A stretch of DNA of 64,000 nucleotides from Geotrypetes seraphini (Eukaryota > Chordata > Amphibia > Gymnophiona > Dermophiidae), in assembly GCF_902459505.1 (NCBI RefSeq), contig NC_047084.1:311937963-312001962 (forward strand), read 5' to 3'. Position 1 is the first letter of the stretch; each line of letters starts with the position of its first letter. A program made the translations under genes and the position numbers. Of this stretch, positions 54,464 through 64,000 are shown piece by piece. The notes beneath the pieces are model-generated. The model did not search any database. It had not been told where the DNA came from and saw nothing but the letters and a program-made list of their open reading frames with translations.

Positions 54464-55680
54464 TTGGTTCAGATTTGCCAAGAGGTCTCCTCTTGTCAAC
54501 ATATTACTGCATGTCAAATGCTACAACTCCTAGGTAATATGGCCTCTACAGTGTATGTAACTCCATTTGCCTGCTTACATCTCAGAGAACCTGAATGGGC
54601 ACTCTCATCCCAATGGTCTCAAACCACCGGGTTACTATCTCAGACACTAATAGTGACTTTACAGCTCCAGAAGTCTCTGCAATGGTAGTTCTTGCCTGAT
54701 AATCTCTCCAGGGGCCTCCTATTCTACCATGACAAAGGTGATTCTTCATACTCATCTTAAATTCCTCCCAAAAGTCACCCAAAATTTCATCTGAACTAGT
54801 GTATAGTTTTCCCTGTCTTCTTTCCAGAACCACATTCTCATCCTGGTAAGGTAGCACTCCACACATTGAACTGTAAACGTGCTCTTGCTTGTTATTTGGA
54901 TCGGACCAAACCTCATAGGACTTCCACTCAGCTTTTCCTGTCATTCGATCCAAACAGACTTGGAGCTCTGGTCACCATGAGAATCATTTCCACATGGCTG
55001 GTGGACTGTATCTCATTTTTACTGCATATGCTCAGGCTGGGCTAATGCTAAGGGGCCCTGTCACGGCACATAAAGCTCAATCATTGGCCACTTCAGAAGC
55101 CCACCTACGTTCCATTGAGGACATCTGTAAAGCAGCCACCTGGTCCCTCGGTGCACACCTTCATGTCCCATTACCATTTGGCGAATCATTCCAGACAAGA
55201 TAGCCAGTTCGGCCAAGCTGTTCTACAGAATTTATTTGCCAATTAGAAGCCAACTTCCCTCCAACCCTTTTGGTTTCGCCAGGCTCATGATAGTTGTCAA
55301 TAACCCTCTTCTCAGGACCATTATCCTGGCAGCTAGGGATTCTCATATGTGAGAATGTGCTGCCGGCTTGTCCTGGAATAAAGCAAAGTTACTTACCTGA
55401 AACAGGTGTTATCCAAGGACAGCAAGCAGATTTTATCACAATCCACCCAACTCCCCTAGTTGACTTCTTAGCTTTATTAATGAACTGAAGGAGCTGTCAG
55501 CTGGCGTCAGGTAGGAAGGCTCTTGCACATACGAGTAGTCTTCAGACTGATGTTTTTTCAAGTGAAAGTACACTTTTAGACGGTCTGTACTGGGCTCTGT
55601 GGAGGACATCAACCACATGTGAGAATATGTGCCTGCTGTCCTTGGCTAACACCTGATACAGGTAAGTAACTTTCTTTGTT
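54464..55680 (+). mobile_element. DIRS-type retrotransposon 3' part (fossil)
   Basis: Plus-strand words include LLGNMASTVYVTPFACL and LREPEWALSSQW (RNase H-like region), then LNCKRALACYLDRTKPHR, TSTQLFLSFDPNRLG and SEAHLRSIEDICKAATWSLG, which match the tyrosine recombinase. The end region (55386-55680) has inverted copies of CTTACCTG...ACAGGTGTTATCCAAGGACAGC. The copy is partial and broken. Confidence 0.65.
55386..55680. repeat. Inverted repeat at the DIRS-like end
   Basis: AAAGTTACTTACCTG and GGTGTTATCCAAGGACAGCA at the left face TGCTGTCCTTGGCTAACACC and CAGGTAAGTAACTTT at the right. Arms are about 45 bp. Confidence 0.8.
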
Positions 55681-56185
55681 TCTTTTCCAAATTGTAAAAG
55701 ATATTTTTCTACACCAGAGTCCTTTGTTGACATCTATTTTTAAGTGGTCACGTATAAATTTGAACTGCCTCTCCCATTTTTCTAGTGCACAGTGGGGGGA
55801 TTTTTAACTATATTTAATGCAGGTTGTGCACTAATATCATTAGCATGCAGTACCGGCAGAGAGTATAGAAGCACTTACCACCTCCTCCTGTTTAGAAAGC
55901 ACTAAATGCTCCCATGTTAACTCTGTGTTAGCCACATTAAATATAACACACTTGCTGGTCAATGCATATGAACCCTACTCTCCACCCATCACACACTCCC
56001 TCCCAAAAATAATTTTATAAAATCAATAATCTGCAGAGTAGCATGCAAAAATAGACAAAAAACTAACATCCTTTAGTAAAAGGCCCCTAACATCCTTGTC
56101 CTGTATTTTCTCCGGCAGAAATAGTCAGGTTGCCCTCTCCCACCCTGGGGAATACAGAGAGGGCTTGCTTTTGCAGACCAACCCC

Positions 56186-56338
56186 CCTCTTTTACGAAAC
56201 TGCACTAGCAGTTTCTAGCGCGGGGAGCCACGCTGAATGGCCCACGGTGTTCCCGAAGCTCATAGAGTTCCTATGAGCATCTGGAGCAGCGCGGGCCATT
56301 CAGCGCTAGAAACTGCTATCGCAGTTTCATAAAAGGAG
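56186..56338. mobile_element. Foldback MITE
   Basis: Arms with CTCTTTTACGAAACTGC, AGTTTCTAGCGC and GCGCTAGAAACT, GCAGTTTCATAAAAGGAG. Inner part pairs around TTCCTATGAGC. Related to 32398 and 18783. Confidence 0.7.
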
Positions 56339-56518
56339 GCACATGTGTAGCAAAATGACCTTAAAATCAAATGTAGGCATTTAAACCCAAAATATAAAAC
56401 AACTACAATATGGCTGGTTTTAGTCACTGAAAATGCAATGAAATACAACATAATACAAAGGGCTTCTAGTCTGCTACATTCCAGATAGGTAATGTAGCAA
56501 GGATTGCAAAAGTAGTAA

Positions 56519-56646
56519 GGGCCCCTTTCACAAAGTCACGGTAGCGAGTCCTGGTGCAGCAAATGCGACTCAGCCCATAGGAACTGAATGGGCTACGTCG
56601 CATTTGCTGCGCAGGAATCACTACCATAGCTATACAAAAGGGACCC
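56519..56646. mobile_element. Harbinger-like MITE
   Basis: Ends GGGCCCCTTTCACAAAG and ACAAAAGGGACCC with TAA on each side; inner arms share GCAGCAAATGCGAC and the complement. Confidence 0.8.
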
Positions 56647-57280
56647 TAAATCAGGGAAAGGAAATAAAAATCTCTGGAAGTTCCAGTAACAAAGATTAGT
56701 ATGACAAAGCAACAGATCAGGATAACAAAAAGGTTTAAATAAAAAGTGAATGTAGGAAAATTCAGTTCAAATAGAGGAATTGAGTTCCAATACTTCACTG
56801 CCTGAAATGAAAATAAACCACTAAAATATCTTTGATACGGGGCCACTTTCGTTGTTGGAAAATTCAAAAGTAAAGCCTTCTCCCTAAGGGAAATTATTTT
56901 AGGAAAGAGAGAGAAGGGGTTTACACAAACAACTAGGGCCCATATTCTGATGTGACACGGACAAGAGGACATAGACTGAAACTGAGTGGCAGCAGGTTCA
57001 GGACAAATGTCAGGAAGTTCTGTTTCACACAGCGCGTGGTGGGTGCTTGGAATGCACTCCCGGAGGAGGTTGTAGAGGAGACTACTGTACTGGGATTCAA
57101 ACGCAAGTTGGATGCACACCTTCTTGCATATCATATTGAGGGATACGGTAAATCCGGGTCTCCAAAAAGGAGTACCTAAATGGGCCGCCGCGTGTGCAGA
57201 TCGCCGGACTAGATGGACCTCGGTCTGATCCGGTGAGGGCGTTTCTTATGTTCTTATGTATAGCTCTTAAAACCATAGGG
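56647..57280 (-). mobile_element. L2-like LINE fragment with CR1 tail inserted
   Basis: The minus strand between 56940 and 56650 encodes LREKALLLNFPTTKVAPYQR and FSFQAVKYWNSIPLFEL, an L2-type C-terminus. A plus-strand CR1 end (56945-57262) sits in it, with RGHRLKLSGSRFRTNVRK, VVGAWNALPEEVVEE and the nucleotide end TCTGATCCGG...TTCTTATGTTCTTATG. Confidence 0.75.
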
Positions 57281-59280
57281 GGCCCTTTTACTAAAGCTGC
57301 GGCAAAAGTGGCCTTTGCATGTCTTTACCGAGGGTTTTTCCCGAGTGCCAAGGCCATGTACTGCAACCACATAAAGGCCAGTTTTTTCTATTTCTGGAAT
57401 TAATGGCCTTACACTAATTGTGCAATTGTCAACCGCTAGAAATATTGCATGAGACCTTATTGCCACCCATTTAGTAGGCAGTATGAGCTCGTGCTAACCC
57501 CACACTCGGTCATCGGAATGGGAGAGGCCACAGGGGCCAGGGCCTCCCCAAAGATTGGCGGCTGTTGATTATGGCTCTACCTACCCACCTCCTCTCAGCG
57601 CTGTACTTTTAAATCTTCAGTCAGGTGCCGCGCAGCGTCATTGAATAGGCCTGCCCTGGAACCCTTCATTCTACTTCTGGGGGCAGGTCTGCTTGTTGAT
57701 ATTGCACGGTGGCTGGCTGAAGATTTAAAAGTACAGTGCTGGGAGGAAGTGGGTTAGGGAGTCATGCTACAGGACTCTGCTGAGGCCTAGGGCAGAGCTA
57801 TTGGACCTCCCCCCCCCCCCCAACAAAACATCATTCTGCTGCCTATACCCACACTAATCACATGGCATGCCCCATGTGTTGATTTGTGCTTTCATGCTCA
57901 TTCTCCAGCCCTAAACATGCCCCATCCTAGAAAATAAAATTTTACTTTTTAGCGTGCAACTTGCCCTTTATAAGCTACAGTAAGCACATTAGTGCAAAAC
58001 AAAACAAAAAAAACCCTGTGTGCCCATATTGGCAGCCACAGTTTAATAAGATTCAGAACAGCCCTTGTCTTTCCATTCAGAATCTGGGAGTTAAGCAAAA
58101 TGTTGAACGGGTAAAACACAAAACTGCTTCTACAACTACAAATGCCCATCTGCCACAAATAAGGAACTGAACGAAACTTCTAAATTTAAAAAAAAAAAAA
58201 AATCATATTATCGATGCAGACCTCCCTTTGGTCTTTCCTGAGGCTCACAAGGACACAAACGAAAAGAACCTTACAAAAAAGCCAGAACGAACTCAATCAG
58301 CTAGGAAAAACTAAGGGAGGAGGGATTAGGATAGGGGGCGGACTTTGGAGTGGACGTCTCTCCAGGAAGCAACAGAGAGCATCATAACAGTACACACGCA
58401 GCAAGTGAAAGTGCAAGAGATTAGAAAGAAAGAAAGAATAGACCAACAGAAAGTGACTCGATATGGCCGGTAAGAGAATGCAAGAAACCATGACCTATAG
58501 AGCTAGTCCTCTCACTCCCCCTGCTCTTTTCTAAGGCTTGATGGTACGGTAGTCCTACTTAGGGCCTGCTTTATTGTGCAGTGGCTCCCTCCCCCTCCCC
58601 CAGGCTGAGGAAAGATCGCTTTATGCATCTGAGCTTCCCTCTGCTATTTGGTTTCACCTGGTTTTCCCTAGAAAAGAAGCTTGTGGTGGGGATTTGTTCC
58701 TTTGTTGTATCTATCTGTGCTTGCTTTGTGCCGCAGTTTCTAAAGCTGCAGGGCTGGAAGTTTCCTCAGTGTCTGAAATGTGCTGGGTCTTGTCTTTGTG
58801 TCATTCACATTGCTTTCAGTGTTGTTCAATAAATAGAGGAGGAGGAGGAGGACGTCTGCTCTGCCTCTGCAGATAATAATTTTACGGATTTCTCGTTTTG
58901 CTGTTCAAAAAAAAAATGGCTGAAGGGTCCTCATAGCATTATCCCTAAGTCAGATAGAGGTCCTTTCCCCTAAACTGACTCGTGTACAGACAGTTCTGCA
59001 GCAAGGCTTTGAAGGTTCTCTGTCACTTCACCTTATGTCTGTGTAAATTTAGATAGTGTACACATTGCTTAACCAAAACTTCCAAATTTATTTAAAATGT
59101 TTTTTATACCATTCTTGTGAGAAAAAATTGTTTTCTAACGTTTGTTGTGTCTAGAAATTTTCTTTTGCTTTCCTTCCTTTTCAGATTCTGTTTCTTGTTT
59201 CTTTTTGGGATGTATTTTATCTGTACCCTTCTCCAATTCCAATATCAGACTTTATTCCAGGCATACAGGGCAACAAGATG
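57281..59280. other. Flanking sequence, mostly unrecognised
   Basis: The left part has one Harbinger-like end (GGGGGCCCTTTTACTAAAGC at 57281) without a clear partner. The rest shows no supported gene; open frames are short and without domains. Confidence 0.4.
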
Positions 59281-59289
59281 AAAGGAACT

Positions 59290-60410
59290 ACTACCCCTGG
59301 TGGAATTCTGTGCAAAAGGTTTGAAAATTCTGCGCACCATATTTCAACATTCTGCAAAGTTTATTTCTAGTGTTTTGCGTAGAATTATCTTATCTTGAGG
59401 CCTGAAATTCCTTCCTGCCTTTTCCTCTCTCAGGTTCCAGTTCCCTCTCTCACTCCAACTGCAGTTCTTTCTCCCTCTAAATCCATACCCCTCTCTCACT
59501 TGTACCCTGAATCCCCTACTTGGCCCCCATAGTCTGACATCTCTCCCTCCCTCTCTCCACTGGCTAAGAATATCTTCCTTCCTTCCCACCCCGTTTCTGG
59601 TCTTGGTCACTCTCTTCCTCTCTCTACCATCCCCCATTCCTCCCTTGCAGGTCCAGCATCCATGTCCCCTCACCCCATTCACCACCTCTCTCACTTGCAC
59701 TCTGAATCCCTTCCACACTCCCCATGGTCTGCCATCTCTCTCCCTCTTTCTACGATCAAGCATCTCTTCCTTCTCATCCCTACCTTGTGGCCTGGGTTTC
59801 CTTCTCATCCCCTTGCCCCTCTACTTACTAGTCCATCATCTATGTCCCCTCTCCTCCTCTCCCTGCAGGTTTAGTATCCATGCCACCCCCCCCACACACA
59901 CACACACACTTGCAGTCCAGCATCTATGTCTCCTCCTCTACACTCCCCTTGCAGCCTAGGATACATGTCTTCTCCTTCCCTCCCACCCCCCACTTGCAGT
60001 TCAGGATCCATGTTCTCTCATCTTCCACCCCCCAGTCCTAGCATCAATGTTCCCTCCTTCCCCCCACCAATTGGGGTCCAACATCAATTCCTTCTCCCCT
60101 GTGCAAGTCTGGCCTCTCTCTGACTTCCACCCCCCCTCCCCCCCACACACACACCATGAGATCCGACATACCTGTGGGCCTCCCAGAGCAGCAGTAACAG
60201 CAGCAGCCGGCAGAGGCAGCGCTGTGAACAGGCTGCTCGTGGCTGACCTTGCAGGGGCCTTTCCTCTGCTGCAAAATCCATCTACAGGAAGTGAATGCTC
60301 CGGCAGGACCAGAGGGAAGGCTCTGGCAGGACCAGATGCAAGCTGCCTGTTCATAGCACTGCCTCTGCCGGCCAGCTGCAGCTACTACTGCTTCTTTGGC
60401 AGGCTGTAGG
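59290..60410. repeat. Pyrimidine-rich degenerate repeat
   Basis: After GTGGAATTCTGTGCAAAAGG, a long stretch of C and T carries irregular copies of CAGCATCYATGTCYCC. Matching words (TGTGCAGAGTTCTGCACA) resume at 61415, so a longer element may enclose the CR1 copy. Confidence 0.55.
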
Positions 60411-60415
60411 TATGT

Positions 60416-61325
60416 TAGAAACATAGAAAACGATGGCAGAAAAGGGCCACAGCCCATTAAGTCTGCCCACTCTAATGACCCACCCCCCTAACTTCTTTCC
60501 CCAAGAGATCCCACATGCCTAACCCATTTTCTCTTAAAATCTGGCACTCTGCTGGTCTCAATTACCTGCAGTGGAAGATCATTCCAATGATCAACCACCC
60601 TTTCGGTGAAGAAATACTTCCTGGTGTCGCCATGAAATTTCCCGCCCCTGATTTTCAGCGGATGCCCTCTTGTGGCCTTGGGTTCTTTAAGAAAAGTGAT
60701 ATCATCTTCCACCTCGATTCGGCCTGTGATGTATTTGAATGTCTCAATCATGTCTCCCCTCTCTCTACGTTCCTTGAGTGAGTATAGCTGCAATTTACTC
60801 AGCCTTTCCTCATACAGGAGATTCTTGAGTCCTGAGACCATCCTGGTGGCCATTCGCTGAACCGACTCAGCTCTCATCACATCTTTTTGGTAATGTGGCC
60901 TCCAGGATTGTACACAATATTCCAGATGAGGTCTCACCATGGATCTGTACAACGACATTATGACTTCAGGCTTTCGGCTGACGAAACTTCTACGGATACA
61001 ACCCATCATTTGTCTAGCCTTGGATGAAGCTTTCTCCACTTGATTGGCAGTTTTCATGTCTTCACTAATGATCACTCCTAAGTATCGTTCTGCTGCAGTC
61101 CTAGCTAAGGTCTCACCATTTAGGGTGTAAGTTCTGCACGGATTTCTGCTGCCTAGGTGCATGACCTTACACTTTTTGGCATTGAAGCTTAGTTGCCAAG
61201 TCGAGGACCAATGTTCCAGAAAGAGTAGGTCCCGCGTCATACTGTCAGGCAATGTGCTTTTGCCTACTATGTTGCATAGTTTGGCGTCATCGGCGAATAA
61301 TGTTATTTTACCTTGAAGCCCCTTG
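60416..61325 (-). mobile_element. CR1 LINE, C-terminal third of ORF2 and 3' end
   Basis: The minus strand encodes one open stretch of 254 codons (61252-60488) with WQLSFNAKKCKVMHLG, YLGVIISEDMKTANQVEKA, SLYRSMVRPHLEYCVQSW, ATRMVSGLKNLLYEERL and the end FTERVVDHWNDLPLQV. Upstream, FADDAKLCNIV-like sequence gives the RT catalytic box. The 3' end has AGAAAAGGGCCACAGCCC. It is younger than the permuted CR1 at 9533-10872, to which its C-terminal part is closely similar. The 5' part of ORF2 is missing. Confidence 0.9.
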
Positions 61326-61329
61326 GATC

Positions 61330-61983
61330 TTAAGGCGGGGGGATCGGTCAGAGGGAGAGAGGCCAGGCCCGCGCAGAGGAGGAGGAGGGGACATGAGCAA
61401 GGGAAAAATGAAAAGTTTGTGCAGAGTTCTGCACAGCATGTGCAGATGTTCTTTTAGGCTTCGGCGGCTGGCGTCATGATTATTGCTGTTTTCCGGGTCT
61501 TGCTGCATCTGGGTAGGTAGAACTGATGCTTCAACCATCATGCTGTGCCACACGATAGCTGAAATGTCATCTTTTTTAAAATCTTTCATTCAAATATGCA
61601 AAGTTTCACCAGTCCAGACCCCAGCAAATATCTTTTCCAGGATGCTGTTAAAGTAACAAAACCCCAGGATGGACTTAAATTGATAAGTACTTTCTGATTA
61701 AAAAAAAAAAGACAAGCTGGCCTTGTCAATCTGGTCAATATCAAAATCTCAAAAATAACATCTGCAGAATTTTCATTCAACAAATCAGCTTCTAAAGAAC
61801 TAATATACATCAAACTTGAAATTTTAAATGTGGGGCCCCCATTACTGAGTTCACTCCTCACCTACACTTATGATTTTTTTTCATTATTTTTGTTGTTGAT
61901 TTAGTTGTTTTACATGTTTCTAAACCTTAGACATTGTGTACCACTTCCTTATCTTTATGGAGAGGATTTTCAGTCGTTAATTT
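61330..61983. other. Flanking sequence, nothing recognised
   Basis: Holds the possible right part of the enclosing repeat (61415-61590). No gene is supported. Confidence 0.35.
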
Positions 61984-62524
61984 TATTATTGACTAGTGTT
62001 TAAGCCCATTACATTAACGGGTGCTAGAATATATGTCTGTCTGTCTTTCTTTCTTACTTTCTGTGTCTCTCCCTGCCCCTGTCTCTCTCTTCCTTTCTTT
62101 CTGTCTTTCTCCCTCCCGTTGTCTGTCTGTCCTTCTTTCTTTCTGATTCTCTCTCTCTGGCACCCTGTCTATCTGTCTTTCTTTCTTTCTTTCTGTCTCT
62201 CTCCCTGCCTGCTGTCTTTCTTTCTGTCTGTCTTTCGTTCTAATGCGCTGCCTGCCTGCCTGTCTTTCTGTCTCTCCATGGCCCCCTTCTGTCTCCTCTC
62301 CCCAAAGCAAACCAAGATTGCTCCCAGGCCTCCTTTCCCTCTCCGTCCTCTCCACTTCCCTGTGCAGCAGCAGCATTTCCCTCCCACCCTTCCCTGTGCA
62401 GCAGCTGCATTTCCCCCCACCCCCACCCACACTACCCTGTGCAGCAGCAGCATTTCCCGGCCTTCCCTGTGCAGAAGCAGCATATCCCCCCACACACATA
62501 CACTTCCCTGTGCAGAAGCAGCAT
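61984..62524. repeat. (TCTT)/(CTGT)-rich tract with a recurrent GC-rich unit
   Basis: Follows GTTTAAGCCCATTACATTAA. The first half is CTTTCTTTCTGTCTCTCT-like; the second has about five copies of CCCTGTGCAGCAGCAGCATT. Long open frames on both strands come from composition. Confidence 0.7.
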
Positions 62525-64000
62525 TCCTTAGCAAAGCAGCAGATGAATCCAGAGACCAATGGGGATACCTCACATCTACCAGCAGGTGGAGATAGAGAAA
62601 CTGATTAACAGGTGTACTTATTTGCTGGCACTCCTCTTGTCTCATCAGTATTCTCTATCTCCAAGCAGGTGGAAGTCGCTATTCAACTAGCTCCTGGATT
62701 CTGGCTGTGACTAGAACTTTATTGCCTCCTGTTGAGGTTTTCTCTTCAGTGAGACTGCCATTCTATTTCTCCTGTTGAGATTTTTCTCTTCAGTGAGATA
62801 GGGGTGTCTGGCTAGATGGTGCCGACTTTAGAGGTTACACTTGGGCCCCCCCCTTGTCCCTGCCTCACCCTCCCTCCAATGATAGAGGGTTTAATTTGGT
62901 CTCTAATTTTTTTCTTCTTTCCCTGATAAAAAAAAAAAAAAATGAAAGAGACCTACCTTATGCATGGGCCCTTCCTGTGGGGCTCGGCCGGTGTCTGCCG
63001 GCGTCTGCCAGCCCTGCTGACAAGGTTGTGAGTATTTCTTGTTGTGTATTTCAACGGTGGTTTATATTTCTTAGTGAGTTTTTGTTTTTACAATTATCTT
63101 GGAACTGCAGGGTTTGGTTGATGTCCTGAGTTCTGTGGGTTGTGAATTCTGTGGAACCTACGGCTGTGCAGTCGCGTGGTTCGCCACCTTGATTATTTAT
63201 TTCTGACTCACTGCACTTGGGACAGTTCGCTCGTGTTTGAGATTTATTTTTCGCCTGGTGGGCTCCAACTTTTTTTCCTGTAATTTTTATAGGTATATCG
63301 GGTTGATGCGGTGCTTCTTATGAGAGAGACATGTATTTCTTTCCAGAGACTTGAGTGTGGGGTCTCGATCTCAGATTGGCGTTCCTCGCTTACCATGGCT
63401 AAGAGTATGAGATTCTGTTCAGATTCTAGCATCTATTTTGCTAACCCCTCTGGGAACCTCGGCTTGCTTTCCCTTCTAAGGCTCAACAGCCGCTTTTGTT
63501 CCGGTGGTTCTCGGTCGCTCTGGGCTCCTATTAGTTGCTATGCTTCGCCTACATAGCTTTGTATGAATTGGGGGCTCAGCAAGATTGTCTTTTCCTGGAC
63601 TAGTTCATGACCACCGACCATTCAGGCCTGTCAGATTGGGGGGCTCGGTGGCTTCCATCCTCAGCTTCAGGAGTAGGGTCTTCAGAGGCGACTTAATACT
63701 GGTTCCTTCTTCTACTCTTGAGCATGGTCAAGCTTCCTTTCTGGAGCTTCAGACCATTCTTCCGGAATGCCGCGGAGGACCCTTTCAGTCAGTATTATGA
63801 TGGGGGTAGTTCTCTGCAGCTGGGGCAGTAGGTGATGTACTCAGTTGCCAAGTACAGTAGTTGTTCTACTTCGATGGGTGGACCCTCATCTTTCTATTCT
63901 GTTGGCAGATCATTTCTCAGGTCAGGAAAAGAGTTTGGTTAGTCTTTCTCTCTGCGAAATCTGAGCATGGCCCATTTATTAGATGTTACAGTGTACAGCA
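62525..64000 (+). mobile_element. DIRS-type retrotransposon left end (fossil), runs off the window
   Basis: Opens with the same terminal repeat as the element at 22761-26083 (AGCAGATGAATCCAGAGAC, CAGCAGGTGGAGATAGAGAA) and stays similar through the leader (GGTGTCTGGCTAGATGGTGC). A degraded gag-like region probably follows near 63390-63800. It continues past the window edge; this part is broken. Confidence 0.7.

Noticed and set aside
58574-58876. Open frame of 100 codons on the plus strand with a hydrophobic stretch
   Set aside because: No family resemblance, and an overlapping frame is equally open; not enough to call a gene.
59603-60409. Several long overlapping open frames
   Set aside because: They lie in a C/T-rich degenerate repeat and are rich in Ser, Pro and Leu on one strand and Arg and Gly on the other, as composition alone predicts.
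61996-62645. Long open frames of 158-199 codons
   Set aside because: Products of a (TCTT)/(CTGT) tract and a repeated CAGCAGCAT unit; no domain.

Overview
The window is a stretch of vertebrate chromosome, most likely from an amphibian and probably a caecilian. It holds two intact-order neighbours on the plus strand: the 3' end of complement factor I (CFI) and the whole coding part of secreted phospholipase A2 group XIIA (PLA2G12A). The same two genes lie next to each other in other tetrapods. The amphibian guess rests on long introns and on the repeat mix (DIRS, Penelope-like, CR1, L2, L1, pogo, hAT and Harbinger foldbacks). It is an inference from repeat style, not a proof.

Layout. 1-2590: a Penelope-like element (minus) with reverse transcriptase, a GIY-YIG-type endonuclease end and a hammerhead ribozyme. 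2590-9415: an L1-like LINE (minus) split by a 2.4-kb pogo-family DNA transposon (4487-6876) and another retroposon. 9533-10872: two CR1 pieces in permuted order. 10873-14436: a second L1-like copy with a DIRS gag fragment inside it. 14437-16260: L2 LINE sequence. 16993-21405: the last three CFI coding exons (catalytic Asp, linker, catalytic Ser), then two Harbinger-like MITEs side by side. 22761-26083: a DIRS-type fossil with inverted terminal repeats. 26764-27082: a perfect 319-bp palindrome just upstream of PLA2G12A. 28109-49184: the four coding exons of PLA2G12A, with introns full of nested elements. 49185-64000: downstream flank with more LINE ends, MITEs, DIRS remnants and pyrimidine-rich repeats. 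A second DIRS-type copy runs off the right edge.

The most notable material is not the genes. Four hammerhead ribozyme motifs can be folded by eye. Two of them sit in inverted orientation near the ends of one insertion (39767-42282) that is bounded by a 16-bp target duplication. Two duplicated stretches inside the window act as natural empty sites, which fix the exact insertion points of the pogo transposon (TA) and of one Harbinger MITE (TAA). CFI carries one apparent extra base in its protease exon. That is either an assembly error or a real lesion.

CFI is a plasma protease of the complement system and PLA2G12A a secreted lipase-family protein. They share a neighbourhood and strand, but nothing here suggests an operon-like functional link.
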